A stretch of DNA of 15,435 bases. It comes from an uncultured Collinsella sp. GTDB lineage: Bacteria > Actinomycetota > Coriobacteriia > Coriobacteriales > Coriobacteriaceae. The notes under the pieces are model-generated. The model worked only from the letters and a program-made list of their open reading frames with translations, was not told where the DNA came from and did no database searches. This document shows, piece by piece, positions 7,233 to 14,527 of the stretch. The position numbers were made by a program, and so were the translations under genes. The stretch's first letter is position 1. Each line of letters opens with the position of its first letter. The stretch covers positions 1 through 15,435 of the forward strand of contig URNC01000030.1 in NCBI GenBank assembly GCA_900549065.1. Reading direction: 5' to 3'.

Positions 7233-8315
7233 TTGAAGAAAAGCAATCTGGGCTATGTGCTGGTGCTGATCGCCGCGCTTATGTGGGGCAGCATCGGAAT
7301 CTTTGTAAACGGCATCTCGGCCATGGGTGTTTCGTCTCAGAGCATGGCGGCCTTTCGCCTGTTGTCGGGTGCCGTCTTAATGGCTCCGGTCTTGGCGTTC
7401 ATGGGTTGCCAGGGAGGCGATCGTGAGGGAAAAGCATCGGGTCCCCTGGCACTGTTCAAGGCAAGTCCTAAAGAGCTTGTTCCCTGTGCGCTTCTTGGCA
7501 TTATCGGCCTCGCCACCGCTAACACGCTTTATTACGAGTGCATGGGCGAGGTGGGCATGTCCACGGCCTCGGTGCTGCTCTACACCTCGCCGGTGTTTGG
7601 CGTCATGCTCGGCCGCGTGCTTTATCGCGAGGATGTGACTCCCAACAAGCTCGTTGCCATCGCTTTTAATATCGGTGGCTGTGTACTTGCAGTGACCAAT
7701 GGCGACCTTTCCGGTTTCCATTTTTCGGTTTGGGGCGTCACGTCGGGCGTGATCGCGGGCTTTTGTGGCGCGTCGCTCGCGGTGTTTAGCCGGATAGCAA
7801 CCAAGACGGTCCACCCGCTGGCTGTCACGTTTTGGGGCCTTGTTTTTGGCGGTGCGGTTATGGCGGCTATCGCGGCTCCGTGGCCAGATGTCGCCGCGGC
7901 AATGTCGCCACAGCTGCTGCTGCTGTTCTTTGGTTTTGGACTCATCCCCACAGCCGTGGCCTATGTCTTATATATGCAGGGTCTGTCCATGGGGCTCGAG
8001 ACGTCGAAAGTTCCCGTCGTAATGTCATTCGAGACGGTCGTCACCGTACTGGTGGGCATTGGTGTCTACGCCGAGCCCGCCGGCGCGATTAAAGTCCTGG
8101 GCATCGTGCTGGTGCTCGCGTCCATCCTGATTATGAACACCGACTTCTCCAAGCTGCGCAACAGTGTGTTTGTCGGTCATGTCATTGAGAGCATGACCTT
8201 TAAGCCCAACGCGTGGTGGACCGAAAAATCTCAGGACATGGATCTGTTTAAGGAACGCACCGGCATTGCGCTGGAACCCACCGTACAGGAAAGCCCCTGG
8301 TACTTCGTGCGATAG
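7233..8315 (+). CDS. EamA/DMT-superfamily transporter
   Basis: This is a membrane protein of about 360 residues with two EamA repeats of roughly five transmembrane helices each, in the drug/metabolite transporter superfamily. The first repeat has the typical ALMWGSIGIFVNG opening, AAFRLLSGAVLMAPVL and CMGEVGMSTASVLLYTSPVFG. The second runs from about SVWGVTSGVIAGFCGAS to GIVLVLASILIMNTD. A soluble tail of roughly 55 residues follows the last helix, longer than usual. The TTG at 7233 is chosen because GAGGAGG lies 5 bases before it. An in-frame GTG at 7197 has no ribosome site and would overlap the promoter region. Members export amino acids and other metabolites or import nucleotide sugars and similar solutes. 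Sharing an operator-like motif with the PTS operon suggests a role in the same pathway, perhaps handling the released amine. That is inference. Confidence 0.85.
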   Translation: MKKSNLGYVLVLIAALMWGSIGIFVNGISAMGVSSQSMAAFRLLSGAVLMAPVLAFMGCQGGDREGKASGPLALFKASPKELVPCALLGIIGLATANTLYYECMGEVGMSTASVLLYTSPVFGVMLGRVLYREDVTPNKLVAIAFNIGGCVLAVTNGDLSGFHFSVWGVTSGVIAGFCGASLAVFSRIATKTVHPLAVTFWGLVFGGAVMAAIAAPWPDVAAAMSPQLLLLFFGFGLIPTAVAYVLYMQGLSMGLETSKVPVVMSFETVVTVLVGIGVYAEPAGAIKVLGIVLVLASILIMNTDFSKLRNSVFVGHVIESMTFKPNAWWTEKSQDMDLFKERTGIALEPTVQESPWYFVR

Positions 8316-8452
8316 GGGATTGCGCGCAGGGTCTGACCTGGGGTTATCCAGCTAGCGCCGGCCTACCCAGCCAAACGTTTCGAGTACGTTAAACCCGTCA
8401 ACGGTCGATTTTCACCCGCGAACGGTCTTTATACTAATTAGCAATATAAGCA

Positions 8453-8471
8453 ACGTATAAGACGTTATAAT
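8453..8471 (+). promoter_or_regulatory. Operator motif and -10 box of the PTS operon
   Basis: ACGTATAAGACGT (8453-8465) is an ACGT-N5-ACGT motif abutting a consensus TATAAT at 8466-8471. No clear -35 box is visible at standard spacing. The motif ends 32 bases before the PTS start codon. Overlap with RNA polymerase contacts fits repression by regulator 2. Confidence 0.62.
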
Positions 8472-8497
8472 GACCATAATAAAAAGGAGGAGGCAAG

Positions 8498-9421
8498 ATG
8501 AATCAGATCATTCTCGCATCTCATGGCGGCCTGGCCGCAGGCGCCAAAGACACGCTCGAGATGGTTCTCGGCGACGTGTCGAACGTCCACGTCGTGTCGC
8601 TTGCTCGTGACGACAAGGAGCCCATCACCAATAAGGTTGAGGCTATGATCGCCACGTTCAACGCGGACGACACCGTCTATGTGCTGACCGATATGCTCGG
8701 CAGCTCGGTCAACAACAACATGGTCGAGCTTTCCAAGAACGGCACGAAGTTCACGGTTGTCAGCGGTTTCAACATCCCGTTGGCACTGACGCTCGCTATG
8801 AGCCCCGTCCCCGTCAAGGGCGCCGAGCTCGCGGCCCTCATCAACGAGGCCCGCACCGGTCTGACCAACCCCAACGCACCGGTCGAGGCCGCCGCGGCTC
8901 CCGCCAAGAAGGCCAAGGCGTCCCGTCACAGCTCCGGTCCCGCCAAGATTGTCCTCGCACGTCTTGACTACCGTCTGCTGCACGGCCAGGTCGTCTTTAC
9001 CTGGACCACCAAGGTTCAGGCCGAGCGCATCATCGTCGTCGACAACGCTGCCGCCAACGATGACATCAAGAAGGGCGCTCTTAAGCTGGCCAAGCCCCAG
9101 GGCGTGCGCCTGAACGTCTTCACCGTCGAGCGTGCCCTCGCCAAGATGGACAAGCTCAACACCCTCGGCGAGCGCGTCATGTTCGTCTTTGGCAACACTG
9201 CCGAGATGCTGCAGTTCTGCCAGGGCTACAAGCTCGACGCCATCAACCTGGGCGCCACCGCCAACCACGACGGTGCCGATCAGATTGGCGGCAAGGACAG
9301 CTCCGTCTTCTTCGACGCCACCCAGAAGGCCGACGTCAACCAGCTGCTCGACATGGGCATCAAGCTCTACGTCCAGCAGACCCCTACGTATCAGAGCGTC
9401 GACATCGACGCCAAGCTGTAA
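8498..9421 (+). CDS. Mannose-family PTS fused EIIA-EIIB component
   Basis: This 307-residue cytosolic phosphocarrier takes phosphate from HPr and passes it to the incoming sugar. The EIIA domain (about 1-125) starts IILASHGGLAAG with His9 as the expected phospho-acceptor, and contains TDMLGSSVNNN. An Ala/Pro/Lys-rich linker (about 128-146) joins it to the EIIB domain (about 147-307). There KIVLARLDYRLLHGQVVFTW holds the second phospho-histidine, His162. The order and fusion match ManX-type AB proteins. AAGGAGGAGG precedes the ATG. It opens a run EIIAB-EIIC-EIID-deglycase 2 on one strand, an arrangement recalling the gfr systems for glucoselysine and fructoselysine uptake. C-ending codons are strongly favoured, unlike mfd, which suggests high expression. 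EI and HPr must be encoded elsewhere. Confidence 0.93.
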   Translation: MNQIILASHGGLAAGAKDTLEMVLGDVSNVHVVSLARDDKEPITNKVEAMIATFNADDTVYVLTDMLGSSVNNNMVELSKNGTKFTVVSGFNIPLALTLAMSPVPVKGAELAALINEARTGLTNPNAPVEAAAAPAKKAKASRHSSGPAKIVLARLDYRLLHGQVVFTWTTKVQAERIIVVDNAAANDDIKKGALKLAKPQGVRLNVFTVERALAKMDKLNTLGERVMFVFGNTAEMLQFCQGYKLDAINLGATANHDGADQIGGKDSSVFFDATQKADVNQLLDMGIKLYVQQTPTYQSVDIDAKL

Positions 9422-9457
9422 TCAACCAGGCTTTTGCCTGACTGAAAGGAGAAGGGT

Positions 9458-10252
9458 ATGAATACGTTCATCAGTGCGGTGCTCGTCGGCCTCGTCGGCG
9501 TGTTCTGCATGTGGGACTCCCGCCTGCTCGGTCGTCTTAACTTCGAGCAGCCCCTCGTTGGCGCTACGCTCGTCGGTCTGCTGCTGGGCGATGTGCCCAC
9601 CGGCCTTGCCGTCGGTGCCGCCGTCGAGCTCGTGTCCATGGGCCTGGTGCAGGTCGGCGCCGCCGTTCCGCCCGATATGGTCCTGGGCGGCATCGTGGCC
9701 GCTGCCTTTGCGTGCCTGACCGATGCTTCCGCCGAGACCGCCATGACGATCGCCATCCCGGTCGCCGTCCTGGGTCAGCTCCTCGGCATCGTGTTCCGTT
9801 CCATCATCGCCGTCCTCACCCATGTGGCAGATAACGCGATCGATAACGGAAAGTTCAAGACCGCCTACCGTATGCACATCTGCGCCGGCTCCGGTTTGTA
9901 CGCCATCATGTACTTCCTGCCGATCTTCCTCGCCGTCTTTGTTGGCACCGACCTGGTTCAGGCCATCGTCAACATGGTTCCCGAGTGGCTGTCCACTGGT
10001 CTTAACGTTTCGACCAAGATCATGACCGCCTACGGCTTGGCCCTGCTGCTCACCATGATGATCAAGAAGGGTATGACTCCGTTCCTGTTCATCGGTTTCC
10101 TGCTCGCCGCTTACCTCAACCTGTCCGTCATCGCGGTCGCTCTGATCGGTGTGTGCCTGGCTGTCGTCTTCATGGGCTTCAAGTTCAACGGTTCCCATGC
10201 AGCCGCCGGTGTCGATTCCGACTACGATCCGCTCGAAGACGACGAAGACTAA
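9458..10252 (+). CDS. Mannose-family PTS EIIC membrane component
   Basis: This 264-residue hydrophobic protein is of the EIIC type 4 (mannose/fructose/sorbose) family, which forms the substrate pathway together with EIID. Family features include the ALVGLVGVF-type first helix, LVGATLVGLLLGDVPTGLAVGAAVELVSMG, VQVGAAVPPDMVLGG and the MHICAGSGLYAIMYFLPIF region. It ends in an acidic tail (DYDPLEDDED). GAAAGGAGAAGGG precedes the ATG, and the start lies 36 bases after the EIIAB stop. The EIID start follows 13 bases after its stop, so the genes are almost certainly translated from one mRNA. The substrate is inferred from the neighbouring deglycases. Confidence 0.93.
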   Translation: MNTFISAVLVGLVGVFCMWDSRLLGRLNFEQPLVGATLVGLLLGDVPTGLAVGAAVELVSMGLVQVGAAVPPDMVLGGIVAAAFACLTDASAETAMTIAIPVAVLGQLLGIVFRSIIAVLTHVADNAIDNGKFKTAYRMHICAGSGLYAIMYFLPIFLAVFVGTDLVQAIVNMVPEWLSTGLNVSTKIMTAYGLALLLTMMIKKGMTPFLFIGFLLAAYLNLSVIAVALIGVCLAVVFMGFKFNGSHAAAGVDSDYDPLEDDED

Positions 10253-10265
10253 GGAGGAACACACT

Positions 10266-11099
10266 ATGGCAACCGCAACCAAGGACGTGTCCCTGAACAA
10301 GAAGGTCAGCCAGTTCTTCTGGCGCTCCTGGGCCATCCAGGCTTCTTGGAACTACGAGCGTCAGATGAACATGGGCTTCCTCTACGGTATGGTTCCCACG
10401 CTCGATCGCCTCTATCCGGACGAGTCCGACCCCAAGCAGCTTGCTGCTAAGAAAGAGGCTTACCACCGTCACATGGCGTTCTACAACTGCACCCCGCAGA
10501 CGAGCGCTTTCATCCTGGGCCTCGCCGCCTCCATGGAGGAGGAGTACGCCAAGGATCCCGAGAACTTCAACCCCGATTCGATTAACGCTGTCAAGACCTC
10601 CCTTATGGGCCCGCTTTCCGGCATCGGTGACTCCTTCTTCCAGGGCACCATCCGCGTTATCGCCTTTGGCTTGGGCGTTCAGCTGGCTCAGCAGGGCTCC
10701 ATCATGGGCCCGATCCTGGCCCTTCTCATCTCCATCGTCCCCTCCGTGCTGATTACTTGGTTCGCAGCCAAGATGGGCTATCAGGGCGGCCACGAGTACC
10801 TGAGCAAGCTTCAGGGCGGCGACCTCATGGAGAAGCTCATGTATGTCTGCGGCATCGTGGGTCTTATGTCCGTGGGCGGCATGATCGCCACGCTGATCGG
10901 CGCCACCACCCCGCTGCAGTTCGCTGACGGCACCGTCGTTATCCAGGACATCCTGGACAGCATGATGCCCCAGATGATCTCCCTTGGCCTCACCGGCCTT
11001 ATGTACTGGCTCATCAAGAAGAACGTCAACACCGGTTGGCTTCTCGTGATCGCCATTGTGGGCGGCATCGCCCTCTCCGCGGTCGGCATCCTGGCCTAG
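10266..11099 (+). CDS. Mannose-family PTS EIID membrane component
   Basis: This 277-residue protein is of the EIID (mannose/fructose/sorbose) family. Diagnostic segments are FFWRSWAIQASWNYERQMNMG, FYNCTPQTSAFILGLAASMEEE and SLMGPLSGIGDSFFQGTIRVIAFGLG. Hydrophobic helices in the C-terminal half include VGLMSVGGMIATLIG and WLLVIAIVGGIALSAVGIL. The ATG at 10266 is preferred because AAGGAGG lies 8 bases upstream. The same frame is open further upstream, but those codons overlap the end of the EIIC gene. EIID pairs with EIIC in the membrane. A 199-bp gap with a hairpin separates it from deglycase 2. Confidence 0.93.
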   Translation: MATATKDVSLNKKVSQFFWRSWAIQASWNYERQMNMGFLYGMVPTLDRLYPDESDPKQLAAKKEAYHRHMAFYNCTPQTSAFILGLAASMEEEYAKDPENFNPDSINAVKTSLMGPLSGIGDSFFQGTIRVIAFGLGVQLAQQGSIMGPILALLISIVPSVLITWFAAKMGYQGGHEYLSKLQGGDLMEKLMYVCGIVGLMSVGGMIATLIGATTPLQFADGTVVIQDILDSMMPQMISLGLTGLMYWLIKKNVNTGWLLVIAIVGGIALSAVGILA

Positions 11100-11133
11100 T
11101 CGCGACTAAGCGCCTAACCGCTTTCCCCCGGGG

Positions 11134-11164
11134 GCCTGCCTGGCATCCCATACCCCAGGCAGGC
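11134..11164 (+). terminator. Hairpin between EIID and deglycase 2 (weak terminator or processing/stabilising stem)
   Basis: A perfect 10-bp stem GCCTGCCTGG/CCAGGCAGGC (11134-11143 with 11155-11164) has an 11-base loop. Only TTCCAT follows, so full termination is doubtful. It could give partial read-through or protect the 3' end of the PTS message. Confidence 0.5.
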
Positions 11165-11177
11165 TTCCATCCCCAAA

Positions 11178-11208
11178 ATGCGACAATGGGACAGTCCCTT
11201 TGTCGCAT
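11178..11208. repeat. 31-bp palindrome with GGGAC core
   Basis: ATGCGACAA (11178-11186) is inverted at 11200-11208. Inside it GGGAC-A-GTCCC (11188-11198) is also a palindrome, with a single T:T mismatch between the two stems. The GGGACAG core is shared with the other dispersed repeats here. Confidence 0.7.
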
Positions 11209-11298
11209 CCTCAACGGGCCGGCGACTCGGTCCAAACCACGGTAACCCTGCGAGCGCCCGGCAATGTGGCGCCGCAAAAATTGAAAGGAATGTGTCAG

Positions 11299-12282
11299 AT
11301 GTACGAGATCGACCTTAACCTCCCTAAGCAGATCGTCGCTGACGTCCTGTCCAACCACGAGATCCACAGCGTCGCCTTCGTCGGCTGCGGTGCCTCCATG
11401 TCCGACCTTTACCCCGCCAAGTACTTCCTGGCCAACAACACGGACAAGCTGAACGTTCAGATCTTCACCGCTAACGAGTTCAACTACGACACGCCTTCCT
11501 GGGTCAACGAGCACACCTTTGTGATCACCTGCTCCCTCGGTGGCTCCACGCCCGAGACCGTCGAGGCCAACAAGACCGCGAAGAAGCACAACTGCCCGGT
11601 CGTCTCCCTCACCAACAAGGCTGGCTCCGCTCTGACCGTTGACGCTGACTACGTCATCGTTCACGGCTTCCACGCCAACTTCGCTGCCAAGTGCGAGAAG
11701 CCCGGCTACGCCATCGCTCTTGCTGTCGAGATCCTTCAGCAGACCGAGGGTTATGACCACTACGAGGACATGATCACCGGCCTCACCAACGTCTTCGAGC
11801 TCTGCGAGAACGCCGCTCAGTCCTGCAAGAAACTCGCCAAGAAGTTCGCCGAGGACTTCAAGGACGACAAGATGATCTACTTCATGGCTTCCGGTGCCTC
11901 CGAGAAGATGGCTTATTCTCACGCTGCCTTCCTGTTCACCGAGATGCAGTGGATCGACGCCGCCGCCTACAACACCGGCGAGTACTTCCACGGCCCGTTC
12001 GAGGTTTCCACCGAGGGTAAGCCCTACGTCTTCTTCATGTCCGATGGCGCCACCCGTCCGATGGACGCCCGCGCCCTCACCTTCCTTGAGCGCATGGGCG
12101 CCAAGGTCGCTCTGATCGACTCCAAGGACTACGGCCTGGCCGACGCCGTGCCCGCGAGCGTCGTCACCTACTTCAACCCGCTGCTGCACCTCGCCGTCAT
12201 GCGCGAGTACGGCAACCAGATCGCCGAGGCCCGTCAGCACCCGCTGACCATGCGTCGCTACATGTGGAAGCTTTCCTACTAA
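11299..12282 (+). CDS. SIS-domain phospho-fructosamine deglycase, FrlB/GfrF/FraB type (deglycase 2)
   Basis: This 327-residue double SIS-domain protein is homologous to deglycase 1. The first fold shows VAFVGCGASMSDLYPAKYF and TCSLGGSTPETVEANKTAKKHNCP; the second begins near MIYFMASGASEKMAYSHAA. Glu215 (TEMQW) and His231 (EYFHGPFE) keep the 16-residue spacing expected for the catalytic pair. The intact GEYFHGP motif is closer to FrlB than that of deglycase 1. It ends MRRYMWKLSY. The ATG at 11299 is chosen for GAAAGGA at 9 bases. An ATG at 11290 is too close to that site, and the upstream open frame lies in the palindrome region. It follows the PTS genes and is closed by a strong terminator. 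It probably cleaves the 6-phosphate produced by this PTS. Substrate preference relative to deglycase 1 cannot be told from sequence. Confidence 0.85.
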   Translation: MYEIDLNLPKQIVADVLSNHEIHSVAFVGCGASMSDLYPAKYFLANNTDKLNVQIFTANEFNYDTPSWVNEHTFVITCSLGGSTPETVEANKTAKKHNCPVVSLTNKAGSALTVDADYVIVHGFHANFAAKCEKPGYAIALAVEILQQTEGYDHYEDMITGLTNVFELCENAAQSCKKLAKKFAEDFKDDKMIYFMASGASEKMAYSHAAFLFTEMQWIDAAAYNTGEYFHGPFEVSTEGKPYVFFMSDGATRPMDARALTFLERMGAKVALIDSKDYGLADAVPASVVTYFNPLLHLAVMREYGNQIAEARQHPLTMRRYMWKLSY

Positions 12283-12316
12283 TCACAAGTAAGTAGACCT
12301 TACGGGTTGATTGAGA

Positions 12317-12348
12317 GGGGATGGGGTTTGCGCCCCGTCCCCTTTTTT
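12317..12348 (+). terminator. Rho-independent terminator of the PTS-deglycase 2 unit
   Basis: GGGGATGGGG (12317-12326) pairs with CCCCGTCCCC (12333-12342), including one wobble pair, around a 6-base loop. Six T follow. Confidence 0.9.
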
Positions 12349-12392
12349 GCTCTGGGGAGGGCGTGTCTGTCGCGTCGCAAATCCCAGATAAA

Positions 12393-12427
12393 ACCTACCA
12401 AAATAAACCTGTCCCTTTTTGGCAGGT
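12393..12427. repeat. 35-bp imperfect palindromic repeat, copy B
   Basis: The ends ACCTACC and GGCAGGT surround AAAATAAACCTGTCCC. It is preceded by CCCAGATAAA, as is copy C. Its 3' end runs directly into the ribosome-binding site of the HAD gene. Confidence 0.75.
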
Positions 12428-12441
12428 GGGAGGAGATGCGT

Positions 12442-13071
12442 ATGATCAAGGCAGTGCTGTTTGACATGGACGGCGTGCTGGTCGATACCGAGTGGTTCTA
12501 CAACCGTCGCCGCGTGGCGTTTATGGAAGAGAAGGGGTTCCACTTTGACGAGATCCCCGATCTTTCGGGGTCTAACGAGCCCGCCATTTGGGAGGCGCTG
12601 GTGCCCGACGATATTGAGCTGCGCGAGCGTCTGCGCGTGGAGTACAAGCAGGTCTACAGCCCGGACCACCCCGTTCCGTATGCCGAGCTGCTCAACGAGC
12701 AGACGGAGCCGGTGATGCGCGCACTGCACGAGCGCGGCGTGAAGTGTGCCATCGCGAGCTCGTCTTATCGTGAGCTCATTGACGAGCTGGTAGAGATTGC
12801 CGGTATCGCCGATGTGCTGGACTACACCATCAGCGGTCACGAGTGCAGTGCGTTTAAGCCCGACCCCGAGATCTACCTGCGTGCCATGGAGGCGCTGGGG
12901 GTGGAGCCTGCCGAGTGCCTGGTTATCGAGGACTCGCCTTTGGGCATCGAGGCTGGCAAGCGCTCCGGCGCCCGCGTCCTGGCGCTGCGTCCGCACGAGG
13001 GTGTCAACCTCGATCAATCGCGAGCCGATGCCGTTATCGATAATCTGACCGACATTTTGGCCGCTCTGTAG
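12442..13071 (+). CDS. HAD-superfamily phosphatase/phosphomutase, beta-phosphoglucomutase-like
   Basis: This 209-residue cytosolic HAD hydrolase has a helical cap of the beta-phosphoglucomutase/DOG phosphatase type. Motif I is FDMDGVLVDTE with nucleophile Asp8 and acid/base Asp10. Motif II is in CAIASSS, and motif III is Lys139 in SAFKPDPEIYL. Motif IV is Glu163-Asp164 in VIEDSPLGIEAGKRSGARVLAL. The ATG at 12442 is chosen because GGGAGGAG lies about 6 bases upstream. An in-frame ATG at 12436 abuts that site. It follows the PTS operon but lies beyond its terminator, so it is a separate unit. It may dephosphorylate or isomerise a sugar phosphate. Whether it serves the fructosamine pathway is open, and generic HAD naming is all the sequence supports. 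Confidence 0.88.
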   Translation: MIKAVLFDMDGVLVDTEWFYNRRRVAFMEEKGFHFDEIPDLSGSNEPAIWEALVPDDIELRERLRVEYKQVYSPDHPVPYAELLNEQTEPVMRALHERGVKCAIASSSYRELIDELVEIAGIADVLDYTISGHECSAFKPDPEIYLRAMEALGVEPAECLVIEDSPLGIEAGKRSGARVLALRPHEGVNLDQSRADAVIDNLTDILAAL

Positions 13072-13074
13072 CGT

Positions 13075-13122
13075 CAATCCGCCGCGAGAAGCACTGATTC
13101 ACGCGTCTTTTGCTGCGGATTG
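13075..13122 (+). terminator. Possible terminator hairpin after the HAD gene
   Basis: CAATCCGC (13075-13082) pairs with GCGGATTG (13115-13122) across a long loop that itself holds a CGCG/CGCG pairing. TTAATTT follows. Weak. Confidence 0.35.
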
Positions 13123-13168
13123 GCTTAATTTGTCATCTATTTGGATCCGTTTGGCTTCGATTCGGACT

Positions 13169-13287
13169 AAGTGAGTAGACTTTTTGGCGCAGGCCGAGCA
13201 CAATGCATATCTTCCTTTGTAAAACCGCAGGTCACAGGGGTGGCGGTTTTGGGTGTGCTCTGCAGGTCGCGTAAAGTTTACTCACTT
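13169..13287. repeat. 119-bp nested inverted-repeat element (MITE-like)
   Basis: The outer 15-bp arms are AAGTGAGTAGACTTT (13169-13183) and its inverse (13273-13287), with one mismatch. Within lie GAGCACA/TGTGCTC and AAAACCGC/GCGGTTTT as successive inner stems, so the whole element can fold into one long hairpin. A partial relative of the outer arm, AAGTAAGTAGACCT, lies at 12287-12300 after deglycase 2. Confidence 0.7.
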
Positions 13288-13348
13288 GTAATTTGGGCCT
13301 TTGGTCGTGGGGTTGCTGGTCCCGCTTTGGTTGTCGGGAGAGGGTGAA

Positions 13349-13380
13349 TTGAAGCGCCCCCGCACGCTCCATGCTACAAT
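13349..13380 (+). promoter_or_regulatory. Candidate promoter of the YitT-family gene
   Basis: An extended -10, TGCTACAAT, ends at 13380. TTGAAG at 13349-13354 is 20 bases upstream of it, longer than ideal. The start codon is 45 bases downstream. Confidence 0.4.
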
Positions 13381-13425
13381 CGCGGACATACCCCACAACT
13401 ACATCTGCCTTCGAAAGGAGCCTGC

Positions 13426-14433
13426 GTGGCGAACGCCATCGATCAGCTCACGGACCGAGTGCTCGTACTCGGCCGCCTCACCATCGTCCGCCGCGCTATT
13501 ACTGCCGTGGCGGTCACGATTTCCGCCGTTCTCCAGACATTCCTGATCCAGGCGTTCATTCAGCCCGCCGACTTGCTTCCGAGCGGCCTCACCGGCGTTG
13601 CGGTCCTGCTCGATCGCGTTACCTCGCTGGGCGGCGTTCACATCGACATCTCGCTCGGTATGCTCGCGCTCAACATCCCCGTGGCGCTCCTATGCTGGAG
13701 CGGCATCAGCAAGCGCTTCGTCATCTTCTCGATGATGCAGGTCGTGCTCTCGTCGCTGTTCCTCAACGTCTTTCACTTCGCGCCGTTTTTGGGCGACAAG
13801 ATCATGCTCATCATTTTTGGCGGCGTGGTCTCGGGTCTGGGCGCTGCCATCGCGCTTAAATCCGGCGCATCCACCGGCGGCACCGACTTTATCGCGCTGT
13901 GGGTTTCCAACCACACGGGCAAGACCATCTGGGGCGTCATCTTTGGTTTCAACTGCTTTATCCTGGCGATCTTTGGCTTTATGTTTGGCTGGGACAAGGC
14001 GGCGTATTCCATTGTGTTCCAGTTTATTTCGACCAAGACCATCGACAGTTTCTATCGTCGCTACGATCGCGTGACGCTGCAGATCACGACGCGTAAGGCA
14101 GACGAGGTCATGACTGCCTACGTAAACCATTTTCAGCACGGCATTAGCTGCGCCGAGGTCGTCGGCGGATACAGCCGCGAAAAGATGTACCTGCTGAACA
14201 CCGTTGTCTCGACCTACGAGAGTCAGGACATTATCAAGCTGGTGTGCGACGTTGATCCCGGCGCCGTGATCAACGTGTTCCACACGCTCAACTTTGTGGG
14301 CGGCTGGTGGGGTGGTCATGTCGACGAGCCCATGCCCACGGCCGTTCCCGATCCCGACAAGCCCGCACGCATGGCCAGCAGGCAGGCGCGCCTCAGCGAA
14401 CAGGACAGCCTGCAGCAGGACGACGGCAAGTAG
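13426..14433 (+). CDS. YitT-family membrane protein with C-terminal DUF2179 domain
   Basis: This 335-residue protein combines a YitT-type membrane region with a cytosolic DUF2179 domain. Hydrophobic segments run from about residue 20 to 195, with ALKSGASTGGTDFIALWVSNH as the family's most recognisable motif. About five or six helices can be drawn. The soluble part (about 215-300) contains RRYDRVTLQITTRKADEV, HGISCAEVVGGYSREKMYLLNTVVS and CDVDPGAVINVFHTLNFVGGW, typical of DUF2179. A polar C-terminal tail of about 30 residues follows. The start is GTG, with AAAGGAG five bases upstream. Molecular function of the family is unknown; transport has been suggested. No functional link to the PTS locus is evident beyond position. 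Confidence 0.88.
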   Translation: MANAIDQLTDRVLVLGRLTIVRRAITAVAVTISAVLQTFLIQAFIQPADLLPSGLTGVAVLLDRVTSLGGVHIDISLGMLALNIPVALLCWSGISKRFVIFSMMQVVLSSLFLNVFHFAPFLGDKIMLIIFGGVVSGLGAAIALKSGASTGGTDFIALWVSNHTGKTIWGVIFGFNCFILAIFGFMFGWDKAAYSIVFQFISTKTIDSFYRRYDRVTLQITTRKADEVMTAYVNHFQHGISCAEVVGGYSREKMYLLNTVVSTYESQDIIKLVCDVDPGAVINVFHTLNFVGGWWGGHVDEPMPTAVPDPDKPARMASRQARLSEQDSLQQDDGK

Positions 14434-14469
14434 GGTATTGGCATTTTGCCGGTCCTGCGCAACCCATCC

Positions 14470-14516
14470 GAACGAGCCCCCCCGAAAGCCCCGTTGCTTT
14501 CGAGAGGCTCTCGTTT
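14470..14516. terminator. Possible terminator hairpin after the YitT-family gene
   Basis: CGAAAGC (14483-14489) pairs with GCTTTCG (14496-14502). Outer arms AACGA..GCC and GGC..TCGTT extend the stem with small bulges. A short TTT follows on the plus strand. Moderate to weak. Confidence 0.45.
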
Positions 14517-14527
14517 GCCCAGATAAA

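Larger units (their letters stand above)
13123..13425. other. Gene-free stretch between the HAD and YitT genes
   Basis: With the preceding hairpin this forms a 354-bp gap. It holds the 119-bp nested inverted-repeat element at 13169-13287 and a promoter-like box at 13375-13380. I see no supportable small gene in the rest. Confidence 0.6.

Noticed and set aside
8465..9268. Minus-strand open frame (267 codons) opposite EIIAB
   Set aside because: It is a shadow of the EIIAB gene with no family signature.
11026..12240. Minus-strand open frame (404 codons) opposite deglycase 2
   Set aside because: It is low-complexity Gly/Val/Leu/Asp-rich sequence antisense to a clear gene, produced by the strong codon bias of that gene.
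12307..12441. Upstream extension of the HAD frame
   Set aside because: It would run through the PTS operon terminator and repeat copy B. The HAD motif I starts only at codon 4 of the ATG at 12442.
13169..13287. CRISPR array or riboswitch in the HAD-YitT gap
   Set aside because: The repeats are inverted, not regularly spaced direct repeats, and no conserved riboswitch core could be recognised.
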